Below are positions 24,855 through 33,529 of a DNA stretch of 64,000 bases, one piece after another. How positions within the stretch are numbered: position 1 is the stretch's first letter; every line of letters starts with the position of its first letter. The DNA is from Bog-532 sp963828445. GTDB taxonomy: Bacteria; Actinomycetota; Actinomycetes; Streptosporangiales; Streptosporangiaceae. A program made the position numbers and the translations under genes. The notes beneath the pieces were generated by a model, which was not told the origin of the DNA, searched no databases, and was given only the letters and a program-made list of their open reading frames with translations. The DNA lies in assembly GCA_963828445.1 (NCBI GenBank), contig CAWHFP010000008.1:1-64000 (forward strand), written 5' to 3'.

Positions 24855-26564
24855 ATGACTTCGCTCAACCCCCGTATGGATAACGTGCGCGAGCACGGCG
24901 CCGCTCACGAGCTGACCCGCGGTACCTTGGTCGCCGCTGCGCTGGCCGTCTGCCTGGCGCAGGTCGCTCTGGCCATCCCCGCCGTGCTCAACGGCCTGTT
25001 CCAGCAGGATCTCGGGACCACTTCCTCGCAGCTGACCTGGATCTCCGACGCCTTCCTGGTCCCGGTGACCTTGCTGGAGCTGAGCTTCGGGGCGCTCGGT
25101 GACCTGTTCGGCCGCAAGCGGCTGCTGGTCGGCGGGGCGCTGCTGCTGGCCATCGGTGAGCTGATCGCCGTGCTCACCCCCGGCGCGTCCTCGTCCACCG
25201 GTACCCGGGTGCTCGTGCTGTGGGCCGGCCAGATCATCGCCGGGATCGGCGCCGCCGCCATCTTCCCCACCTCGCTCGCCATGGTCGCGGCGGGCACCCA
25301 CACCGCCGCGCACCGGGCGCGGTCGATCACGATCTGGGCCGCCGCCCTGTCGGCCGGCGGATTCATTTCGCCGGTGCTCGGCGGGCTGGTCACGAAGATC
25401 AAGTTCGGCAGTGACCCTGCGGCCAGCTGGCGGTGGGGGTTTATCGCGGTGCTGATCCTCGCGCTGATCAGCGCCGGGACATCGATGGTCCTGGCCCGGG
25501 ACTCCTCGGCCCCGGCGGGCCGGTCGCTGGACTGGCCCGGCCAGGTGACGATCGCGGTGGCCCTGTTCGCGCTGCTGTTCGCGGTGATCCAGGGGCCGAC
25601 CAGCGGGTGGCGCAGCGGCCAGGTCATCGGCGGGTTCGTCCTGGCCGCCATCTTCCTGGTGCTGTTCATCCTGGCGGAACACCGCTCGGCGGCCCCGCTG
25701 CTGCGGCTGACCCTGTTCACCAACCGGGCGTTCGCGATCGCGTCGATTGTCACCGTGGTGGCGATGTTCAGCTTCCTCGGCACGGCCTACGCAACCAGCA
25801 TCCGGCTGTCCTCGATCCAGGGGTTCACCCCGCTCAGGACGTCGATCGCATTCGTCCTGCTCAACGGCATGGCGTTGGTGCAGATGCCGGTCACGTCCCG
25901 GGTGCTCGAGCGGTACAACCCGAAGTGGGCGCTCGGCGGCGGCGCCCTGCTGATCGGCGCCGGTGATCTGTGGATGTCGCGCATCTCCGCCACGGACATG
26001 TCGATCGCGCCGGTCATCGCACCGCTCATTCTCATCGGCATCGGGTTCGGGTTCGCCGTGTCCGCCCTGACCGCGGTCGCGGTCAACACGGTGCCTAATC
26101 ACCTGGAAGGGATGGCCAGCGGCTCGACCAGCATGCTGCGCGACTTCGGCTTCACCCTCGGCCCCGCCGTGATCGGCGCGATCGCGCTGAGCCAGGCCGC
26201 CGCGCGGATGCAGAGCAAGATCGCGGGCAGCCCGGCATTGCGCCACGCACTGGCCGCGTTCAACGCCGCCCCGGCGCACGCGCCAGCCGCGCAGAAACCC
26301 GCGCTGGAGGCGGCGGTCGGCGCGGTGAACTCCGGGCCGCTCGGCGCCAACGCGGTACCGGCCACGATCAAGCTGCCCAGCGGCAAGACGGCGCCATTCA
26401 ACCCGCTGAAGGACGTGGCCTTCCACGCTCTGGACCACGCCTACTCCACCGGCTATCTGGTCGCCGGAATCTGCGCGCTGGCCGCGGCGGCGCTGACGTT
26501 TCTCGCCCTCGGCGGCCACGGCGGCGATCCGCAGATCACCTGGGAATCCCTGGCCGAACAGTGA
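24855..26564 (+). CDS. MFS exporter, DHA2 (EmrB/QacA) type
   Basis: 569 aa, with about 14 hydrophobic helices. The loop-2 motif GALGDLFGRKRLLVGG, the N-terminal LTWISDAFLVPVTLL and motif C region (GGFISPVLGGLV) match drug:H+ antiporters of the 14-helix group. A long extracellular loop lies near residues 440-510 (SKIAGSPALRHALAAF). It probably exports aromatic or lipophilic acids, and is controlled by the MarR gene through the box at 24773. The SDR gene begins 13 bp after the stop, so the pump may be the first gene of the catabolic operon. Confidence 0.88.
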   Translation: MTSLNPRMDNVREHGAAHELTRGTLVAAALAVCLAQVALAIPAVLNGLFQQDLGTTSSQLTWISDAFLVPVTLLELSFGALGDLFGRKRLLVGGALLLAIGELIAVLTPGASSSTGTRVLVLWAGQIIAGIGAAAIFPTSLAMVAAGTHTAAHRARSITIWAAALSAGGFISPVLGGLVTKIKFGSDPAASWRWGFIAVLILALISAGTSMVLARDSSAPAGRSLDWPGQVTIAVALFALLFAVIQGPTSGWRSGQVIGGFVLAAIFLVLFILAEHRSAAPLLRLTLFTNRAFAIASIVTVVAMFSFLGTAYATSIRLSSIQGFTPLRTSIAFVLLNGMALVQMPVTSRVLERYNPKWALGGGALLIGAGDLWMSRISATDMSIAPVIAPLILIGIGFGFAVSALTAVAVNTVPNHLEGMASGSTSMLRDFGFTLGPAVIGAIALSQAAARMQSKIAGSPALRHALAAFNAAPAHAPAAQKPALEAAVGAVNSGPLGANAVPATIKLPSGKTAPFNPLKDVAFHALDHAYSTGYLVAGICALAAAALTFLALGGHGGDPQITWESLAEQ

Positions 26565-26577
26565 GGAAGGCGATCAC

Positions 26578-27483
26578 ATGACCCGGCTGGCCGGGAAAAC
26601 AGCCATCGTGACCGGCGCCGGCCGCGGCCTCGGGCTCGCCTACGCCCGCGCGCTCGCCCAGGCGGGCGCGGCCGTGGTCGTCAACGACGTGGACGCGGAG
26701 GCGGCCGCAGCCGCGGCGCGATCGATCACGCAGGCGGGCGGCGCCGCGGCCGTGCACGTCGCGCCGGCCGGCAGTACCGAAGCCGCCGAGGCCATGGTCC
26801 AGCTGGCCGCGGCCGAGTTCGGCAGGCTGGACATTCTGGTGACCAACGCCGGGATCCTGCGGGACACCGTGCTGTGGAAGATGACCGACGACAACTTCGA
26901 CGAGGTCATCGGCGTTCATCTGCGAGGCACGTTCACCTGCGTCCGGGCCGCCGTCACCCGGATGCGGGAACAGGGCGAGGGCGGCCGCGTCATCTGCGTC
27001 GGCTCGCCCACCGGGCAGGTCGGCAACTTCGGCCAGACCAACTACGCCGCGGCCAAGGCCGGCATCGTCGGCATGGTCCGCACCTGGGCGCTGGAGCTGG
27101 CCCGCGCGCAGATCACGGTGAACGCGGTCATCCCGGTGGCGGCCACCGCCATGACCGAGACCGCGCCGTTCCTCAAGCCCTACGTGGACGCGCTGAAGGC
27201 CGGTGATCCGTTGCCCCCGTACGCCCGGCGGGAGCTCAGCTTCGGTCCGCCGGAGGATGTGGCGGCCCTGATCGTGTTCCTGGCCTCACCGGAGGCGTCG
27301 GGCATCACCGGTCAGGCCATCGGGCTCGGCGGCGACCGGCTGGCCCTGTGGTCCCACCCAGCTGAGGCGGTCGTCGCGTTCGCCGACGGCGGGTGGAGCG
27401 CCGACGCGATAGCGCAGGCATGGCCCGAGCAGTTCGCCGGCCAGCAGCAGGCCGTCGGCCAGCACTTCCCGGAGCCGTACTGA
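26578..27483 (+). CDS. Short-chain dehydrogenase/reductase (3-hydroxyacyl-CoA dehydrogenase type)
   Basis: 301 aa. Rossmann motif TGAGRGLGLAYA, DVDAE (NAD preference), NAGI and the catalytic Tyr-x-x-x-Lys (NYAAAKAGIVG) with Ser in VGSPTGQVG are present. The extended C-terminus (~50 residues after IGLGGDRLAL) resembles SDRs that work with MaoC-type hydratases in beta-oxidation-like pathways. The stop overlaps the next start (TGATG, 27481-27485), so translation is coupled. Confidence 0.88.
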   Translation: MTRLAGKTAIVTGAGRGLGLAYARALAQAGAAVVVNDVDAEAAAAAARSITQAGGAAAVHVAPAGSTEAAEAMVQLAAAEFGRLDILVTNAGILRDTVLWKMTDDNFDEVIGVHLRGTFTCVRAAVTRMREQGEGGRVICVGSPTGQVGNFGQTNYAAAKAGIVGMVRTWALELARAQITVNAVIPVAATAMTETAPFLKPYVDALKAGDPLPPYARRELSFGPPEDVAALIVFLASPEASGITGQAIGLGGDRLALWSHPAEAVVAFADGGWSADAIAQAWPEQFAGQQQAVGQHFPEPY

Positions 27484-28556
27484 TGAGCCTTGGCATCGGC
27501 GCGGTCGAAGCCATCGACACCCACGTGCACGTCGAGTCGGACGGGCACGGTCACACCGCGCTGGACCAGCAGCTGCTCGACGCCTCGGCCAGGTACTTCA
27601 AGGCCGGGGTCAGCCGGACGCCGACGCTGGAAGAGATCAGTGACTACTACCGGGAGCGGCGGCTGGCCGCCGTCGTGTTCACCGTTGACGCCCACACCGC
27701 GACCGGCCACCCGGCGCTGTCCAGCGAGGACATCGTGGCCCGGGCGGCCGCGCACGCCGGCGTGCTCATCCCATTCGCGTCGGTGGACCCGCACGACGGG
27801 CCGTCCGCGATCTCCCGCCTGCGCGACCTGGCCGCCGCCGGTGCCCGGGGCCTCAAACTGCACCCATCCCTGCAGGCATTCGCGCCCGACGACCACGCGC
27901 ACTACCCGCTGTACGAGACGGCCGCGGAGCTGGGCCTGCCGGTCATCTTCCACACCGGGCAGACCGGTATCGGGGCCGGGCTGCCCGGCGGCCGGGGCAT
28001 CAAGCTGCGTTACGCCGACCCGATGCTGATCGACGACGTCGCGGCCGACCATCCGTCGCTGACGATCATCCTCGCCCATCCATCGGTCCCCTGGCAGGAC
28101 GCGGCCATCTCCATCGCCACCCACAAGGCCAACGTCTACATCGACCTGTCCGGCTGGTCCCCGAAGTACTTCCCGCCGCAGCTCATCCGGGCTGCCAACG
28201 GGCTGCTGAAGCACAAGGTGCTGTTCGGCTCGGACTATCCGGTCCTCACCCCGGACCGGTGGCTGGCCGACTTCGCCGCCCTGGACATCAAGCCCGACGT
28301 CCGGCCGCTGATCCTGCGGGACAACGCGGCCCGCGTGCTGGGCCTGGAACTGCAGGGACCGGCCGATGCCCGATTACGGAGTCGGCAGCTGGCCGCACCG
28401 CCGGGCGCGGATCAGCCCCGAACGCGTCGCGCTGCGCCAGGACGGCCGCGAGCTCACCTACCGGCGGCTCGCGGACGAGGTGGACCGGCTGGCCCGGTCG
28501 CTGGCCGCCCGCGGCATCGGGCCCGGCGACCGGATCGGCTACCTCGGCCGCAATGA
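27483..28556 (+). CDS. Amidohydrolase-family (ACMSD-like) metal-dependent hydrolase or decarboxylase
   Basis: A TIM-barrel protein with the metal motif DTHVHVE (His14, His16), GLKLHPS, a histidine in PVIFHTGQ, LAHPS and the catalytic Asp in LFGSDYP. Members of this group hydrate, hydrolyse or decarboxylate ring-derived acids. The fold should end near DNAARVLGL (about residue 292), but no stop follows. The frame runs on for 191 bp inside the next gene, adding an Arg/Pro-rich tail of about 60 residues that looks non-natural. ATG 27483 overlaps the SDR stop. A recent loss of the native stop is the simplest explanation; a sequencing slip is an alternative. Confidence 0.8.
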   Translation: MSLGIGAVEAIDTHVHVESDGHGHTALDQQLLDASARYFKAGVSRTPTLEEISDYYRERRLAAVVFTVDAHTATGHPALSSEDIVARAAAHAGVLIPFASVDPHDGPSAISRLRDLAAAGARGLKLHPSLQAFAPDDHAHYPLYETAAELGLPVIFHTGQTGIGAGLPGGRGIKLRYADPMLIDDVAADHPSLTIILAHPSVPWQDAAISIATHKANVYIDLSGWSPKYFPPQLIRAANGLLKHKVLFGSDYPVLTPDRWLADFAALDIKPDVRPLILRDNAARVLGLELQGPADARLRSRQLAAPPGADQPRTRRAAPGRPRAHLPAARGRGGPAGPVAGRPRHRARRPDRLPRPQ

Positions 28557-29904
28557 CATCGCCGGGTTCGAGGTGTTCTTCGCGGCCGGGCGGCTCGGCG
28601 CGATCTTCGTCCCGCTGAACACCCGGCTGACCCCCGCCGAAGTCGACCACCTGCTGGACGACGCCCGGCCAGCCGTCCTGTTCCTCGGCCCGGAGCAGGC
28701 CGGCGTGGCCGGGCAGCTCAGCCAGCCACCACGGCTGGTACTGGTCGACGGCGATCAGCCGGGCAGCATAACCACCCTGATCGGGGCCGGGCAGGATCTG
28801 CCGCCGCTGGCGACGGAGGTGGGCCTGTCCGACGACGCAGTGATCCTGTACACCAGCGGCACCACGGGCGCATCCAAGGGGGCCGTGCTCAGCCACGCCA
28901 ACCTGACGTTCAACACGATGAACCAGCTCGCGCACGCTGACGTGCTCGGCACCGACACTGCGCTGTGCATGGCCCCCCTGTTCCACGCGACCGGCCTCGG
29001 CCAGGTCAGTCTGCCGACGCTTTTCAAGGGCGGCACCGTCGTCATCGCGACGAAGTTCGACCCTGCCGAGATCCTGGCCACCATCGCCGGACAGCGGATC
29101 ACATCGTTCTCCGCGGTGCCGACCATGCTGCAACTGCTCTGCGACCATCCCGATTTTGCGGTCACCGACCTCAGCTCGCTGCGCTACGTGATCTACGGAG
29201 GGTCCGCGGTCCCTGAACGCGTCGCGGTCGCCTGGCAAGATCGCGGCGTCCCGATCCTGCAGGGCTACGGGATGACCGAGGCGTCACCGGGTGTCTACCT
29301 CGCGGTGGCCGAGGGCGCGGCCGGCCGGCCGCTCTCAATCGGGTTCCCGCACTTCTTCACCGACGTCCAGCTCGCGACACCGGCAGAAGATCCGGTCGAA
29401 TCAGCCGCGGCCCCGCCCCGCCAGGGCGAATTGCTGGTCCGTGGGCTGAACGTGTCCCGGGGGTACTGGAACCGCCCGGCCGAGACTGCGGCGGCCTTCC
29501 GCGGCGGCTGGTTCCGTTCCGGTGATGTGCTGCAGATCGCCGATGACGGCTGGGCCTACGTGGTGGACCGGATCAAGGACATCGTCATCTCCGGCGGCGA
29601 GAACATCTACCCCGGCGAGGTCGAGGCCCAGATCAACGCGCTGCCCGGGATCACGGACTGCGCCCTCATCGGGCTGCCCGATCCTCGCTGGGGCGAGGTC
29701 GGGCTGGCCTTCGTGGTGACATCGGGGACTCAGGACTGGACCGAAACCACGCTGCGCGACGCGCTGCGCGCCGAACTCGCCTCCTTCAAGATCCCGAAGT
29801 ACGTCCGTTTCGTCGACCAGCTACCCAGGACCATCACTGGCAAGGTCCGCAAACAGGACCTCCGGGCCACCATCGCAAGGGACGCGCATGCCGACCATCG
29901 TTGA
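28366..29904 (+). CDS. Acyl-CoA synthetase (AMP-forming), class I adenylate-forming enzyme
   Basis: 512 aa of normal length. Phosphate-binding loop YTSGTTGASKGAVLSH, adenine motif YGGSAVPE, YGMTEASPGV, hinge GWFRSGDVLQIADDGW and C-terminal catalytic Lys in PRTITGKVRKQDLR are all present. It activates a carboxylic acid to its CoA thioester with ATP. Its pathway partners are the SDR and MaoC genes around it. ATG 28366 lies inside the overrun of the amidohydrolase frame; no closer ribosome site was seen, so coupling is likely. Confidence 0.9.
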   Translation: MPDYGVGSWPHRRARISPERVALRQDGRELTYRRLADEVDRLARSLAARGIGPGDRIGYLGRNDIAGFEVFFAAGRLGAIFVPLNTRLTPAEVDHLLDDARPAVLFLGPEQAGVAGQLSQPPRLVLVDGDQPGSITTLIGAGQDLPPLATEVGLSDDAVILYTSGTTGASKGAVLSHANLTFNTMNQLAHADVLGTDTALCMAPLFHATGLGQVSLPTLFKGGTVVIATKFDPAEILATIAGQRITSFSAVPTMLQLLCDHPDFAVTDLSSLRYVIYGGSAVPERVAVAWQDRGVPILQGYGMTEASPGVYLAVAEGAAGRPLSIGFPHFFTDVQLATPAEDPVESAAAPPRQGELLVRGLNVSRGYWNRPAETAAAFRGGWFRSGDVLQIADDGWAYVVDRIKDIVISGGENIYPGEVEAQINALPGITDCALIGLPDPRWGEVGLAFVVTSGTQDWTETTLRDALRAELASFKIPKYVRFVDQLPRTITGKVRKQDLRATIARDAHADHR

Positions 29905-30343
29905 CACTCTGGACGACCTCACCGGGCTGATCGGGCAGCGGCTGGAGCCGAGTTCCTGGGTGGAGGTCGGCCAGCAGCGGATCGACGCCTTCGCAGAGGC
30001 GACCGGTGACCACCAGTGGATCCACACCGATCCTGAGCGGGCCAAGGACGGGCCGTACGGCGGCACGATCGCACATGGCTACCTGACCCTGTCGCTGCTC
30101 ATCCCGATGTGGACGGAGATCCTCGAGGTCCGCGAGGTGACGACCAAGGTCAACTACGGCCTGAACAAGGTGCGTTTTCCGGCCGCGGTGCCCGCCGGCT
30201 CGAAACTGCGGGCCACGGCGACACTGGCCGCCGTCGATCCAGCCCCCGGCGGTGCGCAGCTCACCGCCGACGTCGCCATCGAAATTGAAGGCGCCCCCAA
30301 ACCGGCCTGCATCGCGCAATTGCTGGTCCGGTTCCTGCGCTGA
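29888..30343 (+). CDS. MaoC-like enoyl-CoA hydratase
   Basis: The 151-aa hot-dog protein carries the hydratase motif ATGDHQWIHTDPERA (Asp and His of the R-specific hydratase active site), then a GTIAHGYLTLSLL helix. It starts 17 bp inside the synthetase gene. With the acyl-CoA synthetase and SDR it forms a beta-oxidation-like trio (activation, hydration, dehydrogenation). Last gene of the operon and last intact gene before tRNA half repeat copy 3. Confidence 0.9.
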   Translation: MPTIVDTLDDLTGLIGQRLEPSSWVEVGQQRIDAFAEATGDHQWIHTDPERAKDGPYGGTIAHGYLTLSLLIPMWTEILEVREVTTKVNYGLNKVRFPAAVPAGSKLRATATLAAVDPAPGGAQLTADVAIEIEGAPKPACIAQLLVRFLR

Positions 30344-30860
30344 GCCTAGTCGTGATCGAGACGGTACCCAATCTGCCGGGGTTTCCGCCCAAAAGGCCTT
30401 TGCTGGCGATCTTCGGACTAAGAGACGGCGATGCGATCGGCGCTTACCCGCACATAATGATCTTGAGCGTGGAACTGGTGCGGCTCGTGCGGTCTGCTGT
30501 AGGCGTCAACGGTCTGCTGCGTGCTCATCACGCCGGGGTGGTCAAGCGCAAGGTTGGCACCTTGCGGCAGCATCCTGGACGACTCCACCTCGCATTAGAA
30601 CGTCACCCGGTCGACCATGTATCCCAGGACAGGCGCCATGATCAGGCAATCTGCCTCGGACGCACTCGAGCAATCGGCAGACAAGGTGATATCGGTGACG
30701 GAGATCCAGTTACCATTCATAGTGAAGGCTGTGGCCTGGGAATGGGCGAAGAAACTGCTTCAGAACGGCTAGAGAAACTGCTTAATAGCATCTCGGATGA
30801 CGACTAATCATTTGTCACCTGCATTTATTCTCTGTTAGCATTCCGGTATAGCGTTCTGGC
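30344..30860. other. Region without confident gene left of repeat copy 3
   Basis: AT-richer than its surroundings. A plus-strand frame (30352-30807) has poor protein character. A 44-codon plus-strand frame at 30638-30772 (MIRQSASDALEQSADKVIS) and an opposite minus-strand patch (NGNWISVTDITLSADC) both look protein-like, but only one can be real and neither has a clear ribosome site. I treat the region as degraded DNA at an island edge. Confidence 0.4.
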
Positions 30861-30904
30861 CTTCTAAGCAGCCGGTCGCAGGTTCGAGTCCTGCCGGGCG
30901 CGCC
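30861..30904 (+). repeat. tRNA-Arg(UCU) 3'-half repeat, copy 3 (putative att, right end of catabolic island)
   Basis: Identical over 44 bp to copies at 2862 and 4209. The flank module (tgacctgcggt, then gcggttacgcggcgacgat and aggcattcaggcagcc) follows until about 30985, resembling bases 6-90 and 2906-2980. No tRNA 5' half precedes it. Confidence 0.85.
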
Positions 30905-31142
30905 TGACCTGCGGTTATACCCGGCCATGTGCTCACCGCGCGGTTACGCGGCGACGATAGGCATTCAGGCAGCCCGCTGACACTCATCTACCGGGAATTA
31001 GGGCTGCTACCAGTACAGACATGGATCAGCCGTGGCGCCTGGTGGCGGCTCCAGCGCTCACACAGCAGACAACCGGCAATTTCAGCAACAGCGGCCGCTG
31101 GCCGGCGCGCCGAGCTACGTCAGTTCGTCCTTCCCCAGCTGG
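30905..31142. other. Flank module of repeat copy 3 and 3' end of the MFS gene region
   Basis: The first ~80 bp match the other flank modules. No gene is supported in the remaining 150 bp before the convergent end of the MFS gene. Confidence 0.5.
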
Positions 31143-32387
31143 TCAGCGTGGCGGACACCGGTCGCCGTAACCTGCTTTCCTGAGAAGTACGCGGACTGAG
31201 CAGGTGTGAATCCGCGCCCCGACGAGCACCGCCCCGGCCGCAGCCGCGAGGAAGCCGCACAGCAGCAGCGCCGCCCGGTAGCCGACGGCCTGAGCCGCCG
31301 AACCAGCGACGATCCCCGCTATCAGGGAGCCGCCGGCGACCGTATTGGAGAACAACGTGGTGGCGCGGCCAGTGCTATCCGGCAGTAGGTCCTGGAAATA
31401 CGTGATGCCGAGCGCGCCCACCACGGCGATGGCGATGCCCCGGGCGACCTGGGCCACGACGAGAATCGGCAGGCTTGGTGCCGCGGCCATGAGTGCGAAG
31501 TAGCCAGCGAACATCGTGAGGCCGAGCAGGATCGGCCGCTCCCTGCTCATGTGTTTGGGCAACAGCAAGAGCGCGAGCGCGGCCGGTATCTCGGCCAGCG
31601 CACAAACGCTGAACAGTAGTCCCACATCACCGTCGGGGCGCCCCAGCGCCCTGGTGACATAGAGCGGGAGGACCACCGACCCGGAGTACATGGCGGTGTG
31701 GAACAGGGTGAAACTCAGCACCGCAGGGACGACGGACCGTGTCGGCCTCGGCGGCCGCGGCGGCCCGGCGGGTCGGCTGGCGGCCGGGTGATCCCCCGGC
31801 CGCATGGGCCCAAGCAGCAAGAGCGGTACGGCCACCAGGCCGAAGCTGCCGGCCGCCGCCAGGAACAGGGCCGGGAATCCGCGCCAGGCCAGGGCAACGC
31901 TGGCCAGTATCGGGCCGATCGCCCAGGCGAGAGACCACGCCGATCGCAGCATGGGCGTGCCACTGACGCCGGTCGGACGATCGTGGTCGAGGTACCGGCG
32001 AGCCAGCGTGAACAACTGGGGAAAGGCCGCACTTCCGGCCCCCAGGAACACCACCGCAACGACGAGCAGCAATACGTAGCTGTGGGTCACCGTTAGGAGC
32101 AGATAGCCGATCGCGGCTGCGGTTACCGCAGCCAGTGCAGGCACCCGCCCGGGTATCCGGTCGTAGCGCCGACCGAGCCAGGTAGCGGAGACGATTCCGC
32201 TGACCGCCGTCAGCGATACGAACACGCCGATCGCGAACGGCGTAAGCCGCAGCACGTCGGCGCCGAACAGAACCAGATACGACCCGGCCATCGACTCGGC
32301 CATGCCCAGCAGCAGGACGCCGCTCAGCAGCTTGGGCAGCGGACGCCGACGACGGATCTTGGTGCCTGCCTTAATCGTGGCGACCAT
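31143..32387 (-). CDS. MFS transporter, sugar-efflux (SET) type
   Basis: 414 aa with twelve predicted helices in two halves separated by a basic loop (PAGPPRPPRPTR). Motifs such as SGIVSATWLGRRYDRIPGR and FPQLFTLARRYLDHD resemble SetA/SetB-type exporters, which expel sugars or sugar-like drugs. The start ATG 32387 follows a short gap after the CGNR regulator gene, which is upstream on the same strand (19 bp), so both are probably co-transcribed. Confidence 0.82.
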   Translation of the reverse strand: MVATIKAGTKIRRRRPLPKLLSGVLLLGMAESMAGSYLVLFGADVLRLTPFAIGVFVSLTAVSGIVSATWLGRRYDRIPGRVPALAAVTAAAIGYLLLTVTHSYVLLLVVAVVFLGAGSAAFPQLFTLARRYLDHDRPTGVSGTPMLRSAWSLAWAIGPILASVALAWRGFPALFLAAAGSFGLVAVPLLLLGPMRPGDHPAASRPAGPPRPPRPTRSVVPAVLSFTLFHTAMYSGSVVLPLYVTRALGRPDGDVGLLFSVCALAEIPAALALLLLPKHMSRERPILLGLTMFAGYFALMAAAPSLPILVVAQVARGIAIAVVGALGITYFQDLLPDSTGRATTLFSNTVAGGSLIAGIVAGSAAQAVGYRAALLLCGFLAAAAGAVLVGARIHTCSVRVLLRKAGYGDRCPPR

Positions 32388-32405
32388 GATTCCCTCTATG
32401 CTTGT

Positions 32406-33077
32406 TTAACCAGTAGCAAGAGAGTCAAGGCGGCGAGCCGCTCGACGACGCTCGGTCAGCCGACGGATCTTGGCCTGCGTCCCGCAGTCCGCCATCTGGC
32501 ACCAGCGGCGCGAGCCGTTACGGCTTCGGTCAAGGAATATCCAGCCACAGCCACCCTGCTCGGCCGGGCACCGGCGCAGCCGGTCCGGGTCAGCAGCGCG
32601 GAGCAGGTCAACGGCGGCGTCCGCGGCACGATCGGGCACTAGCGCGGCCGGTGCCTCCCCGAGGATCAGCCGACCGATACCAGAGCCGTCCGGCTCCAGC
32701 GACAGCGTTGAACGCCCTATCGCCGCGGCCCAGTGCAGCTGCAGCTGATCGAGCCCGGCCAGCGCAGCGGGATCATCCACTGGGGCGGCGCCAATGGCTG
32801 CCAGCACCACGGCATGCAGCGCCTCACGCACCTGCCCGGTGGCACGCAGCGCTCGCTCGCCGGCTCCCGGCTGGGCGGCCCATACCCGCCCGGCCTCCTC
32901 CCCCTCGGCGACGTCCACGAGGCCGGCGCGGCGCGCCCAGGCCAGCAGGGCCGCGGGATCCGCGAGATGGTCATGTGGCCGTACGTCAGCCTGCGGCACG
33001 CGGGGCTCGACGGTGTTCACCAGGTCCAAGGCCGGGTGCCCGCCGACCAGTTCAAGCTCTTCCACGTCCGCGTACAT
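32406..33077 (-). CDS. CGNR zinc-finger/ABATE-domain regulator
   Basis: 223 aa. The N-terminal stress-induced ABATE domain starts with LVGGHPALDLVNTVEPR, and the C-terminal treble-clef finger has paired cysteines (RRCPAEQGGCGWIF then WCQMADCGTQAKIRRLTER). The family normally reads C-x-M-x-x-C-G-N-R; here the last part is C-G-T-Q, so the namesake Asn-Arg are replaced, which may alter DNA contacts. It probably represses or activates the exporter gene that follows it. Confidence 0.85.
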   Translation of the reverse strand: MYADVEELELVGGHPALDLVNTVEPRVPQADVRPHDHLADPAALLAWARRAGLVDVAEGEEAGRVWAAQPGAGERALRATGQVREALHAVVLAAIGAAPVDDPAALAGLDQLQLHWAAAIGRSTLSLEPDGSGIGRLILGEAPAALVPDRAADAAVDLLRAADPDRLRRCPAEQGGCGWIFLDRSRNGSRRWCQMADCGTQAKIRRLTERRRAARRLDSLATG

Positions 33078-33529
33078 AGCAAAAAGCTACCACTCAAACG
33101 GTATTTGAGGGAAGCGGAATGGGTTGCCAAGCGACGTCGAACTGGTGACGAACATGAAGCCATACCTGGTGCCGGGGCCGGATCACGGCGTGGGTTCGCC
33201 CGGGCACCAGCCGGGCTGGGAGTGCCTGATTGAGCTGGACGGCGACAGCCTGCCCGGGGCCTGCGGCGAGATGGCCAGTCCGCGACCCAGCCGCCGGGAC
33301 GGGCCGGGCTGGCCAGATCCATCAGGCACGGGAGCCGGGCCGCGTCGATCCCAGCGACGACGCTGGCGTGGGCGTCAAAGGCGGTCCCTCTGGCGGCCCG
33401 TGTCTGGTGACCAGACAACTGCGGCTATGACGCTACGGTGCGACCATGGGGAGGTGATTCCGGCGCCGTAGCTGCGGCGGATGCAGATCAGCGAGTTCAC
33501 CGTCTGGCCGCGTACCGGCTGATCAGAGT
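33078..33529. other. Intergenic region without supported gene
   Basis: It contains the promoter of the CGNR/MFS unit at its left end. A plus-strand frame (33124-33471) and a minus-strand frame (33017-33418) are open but Arg/Pro-rich and look spurious. Confidence 0.45.

Noticed and set aside
30352..30807. 151-aa plus-strand ORF
   Set aside because: The translation is compositionally poor, has no motif and conflicts with better-looking short frames on both strands; not supported as a gene.
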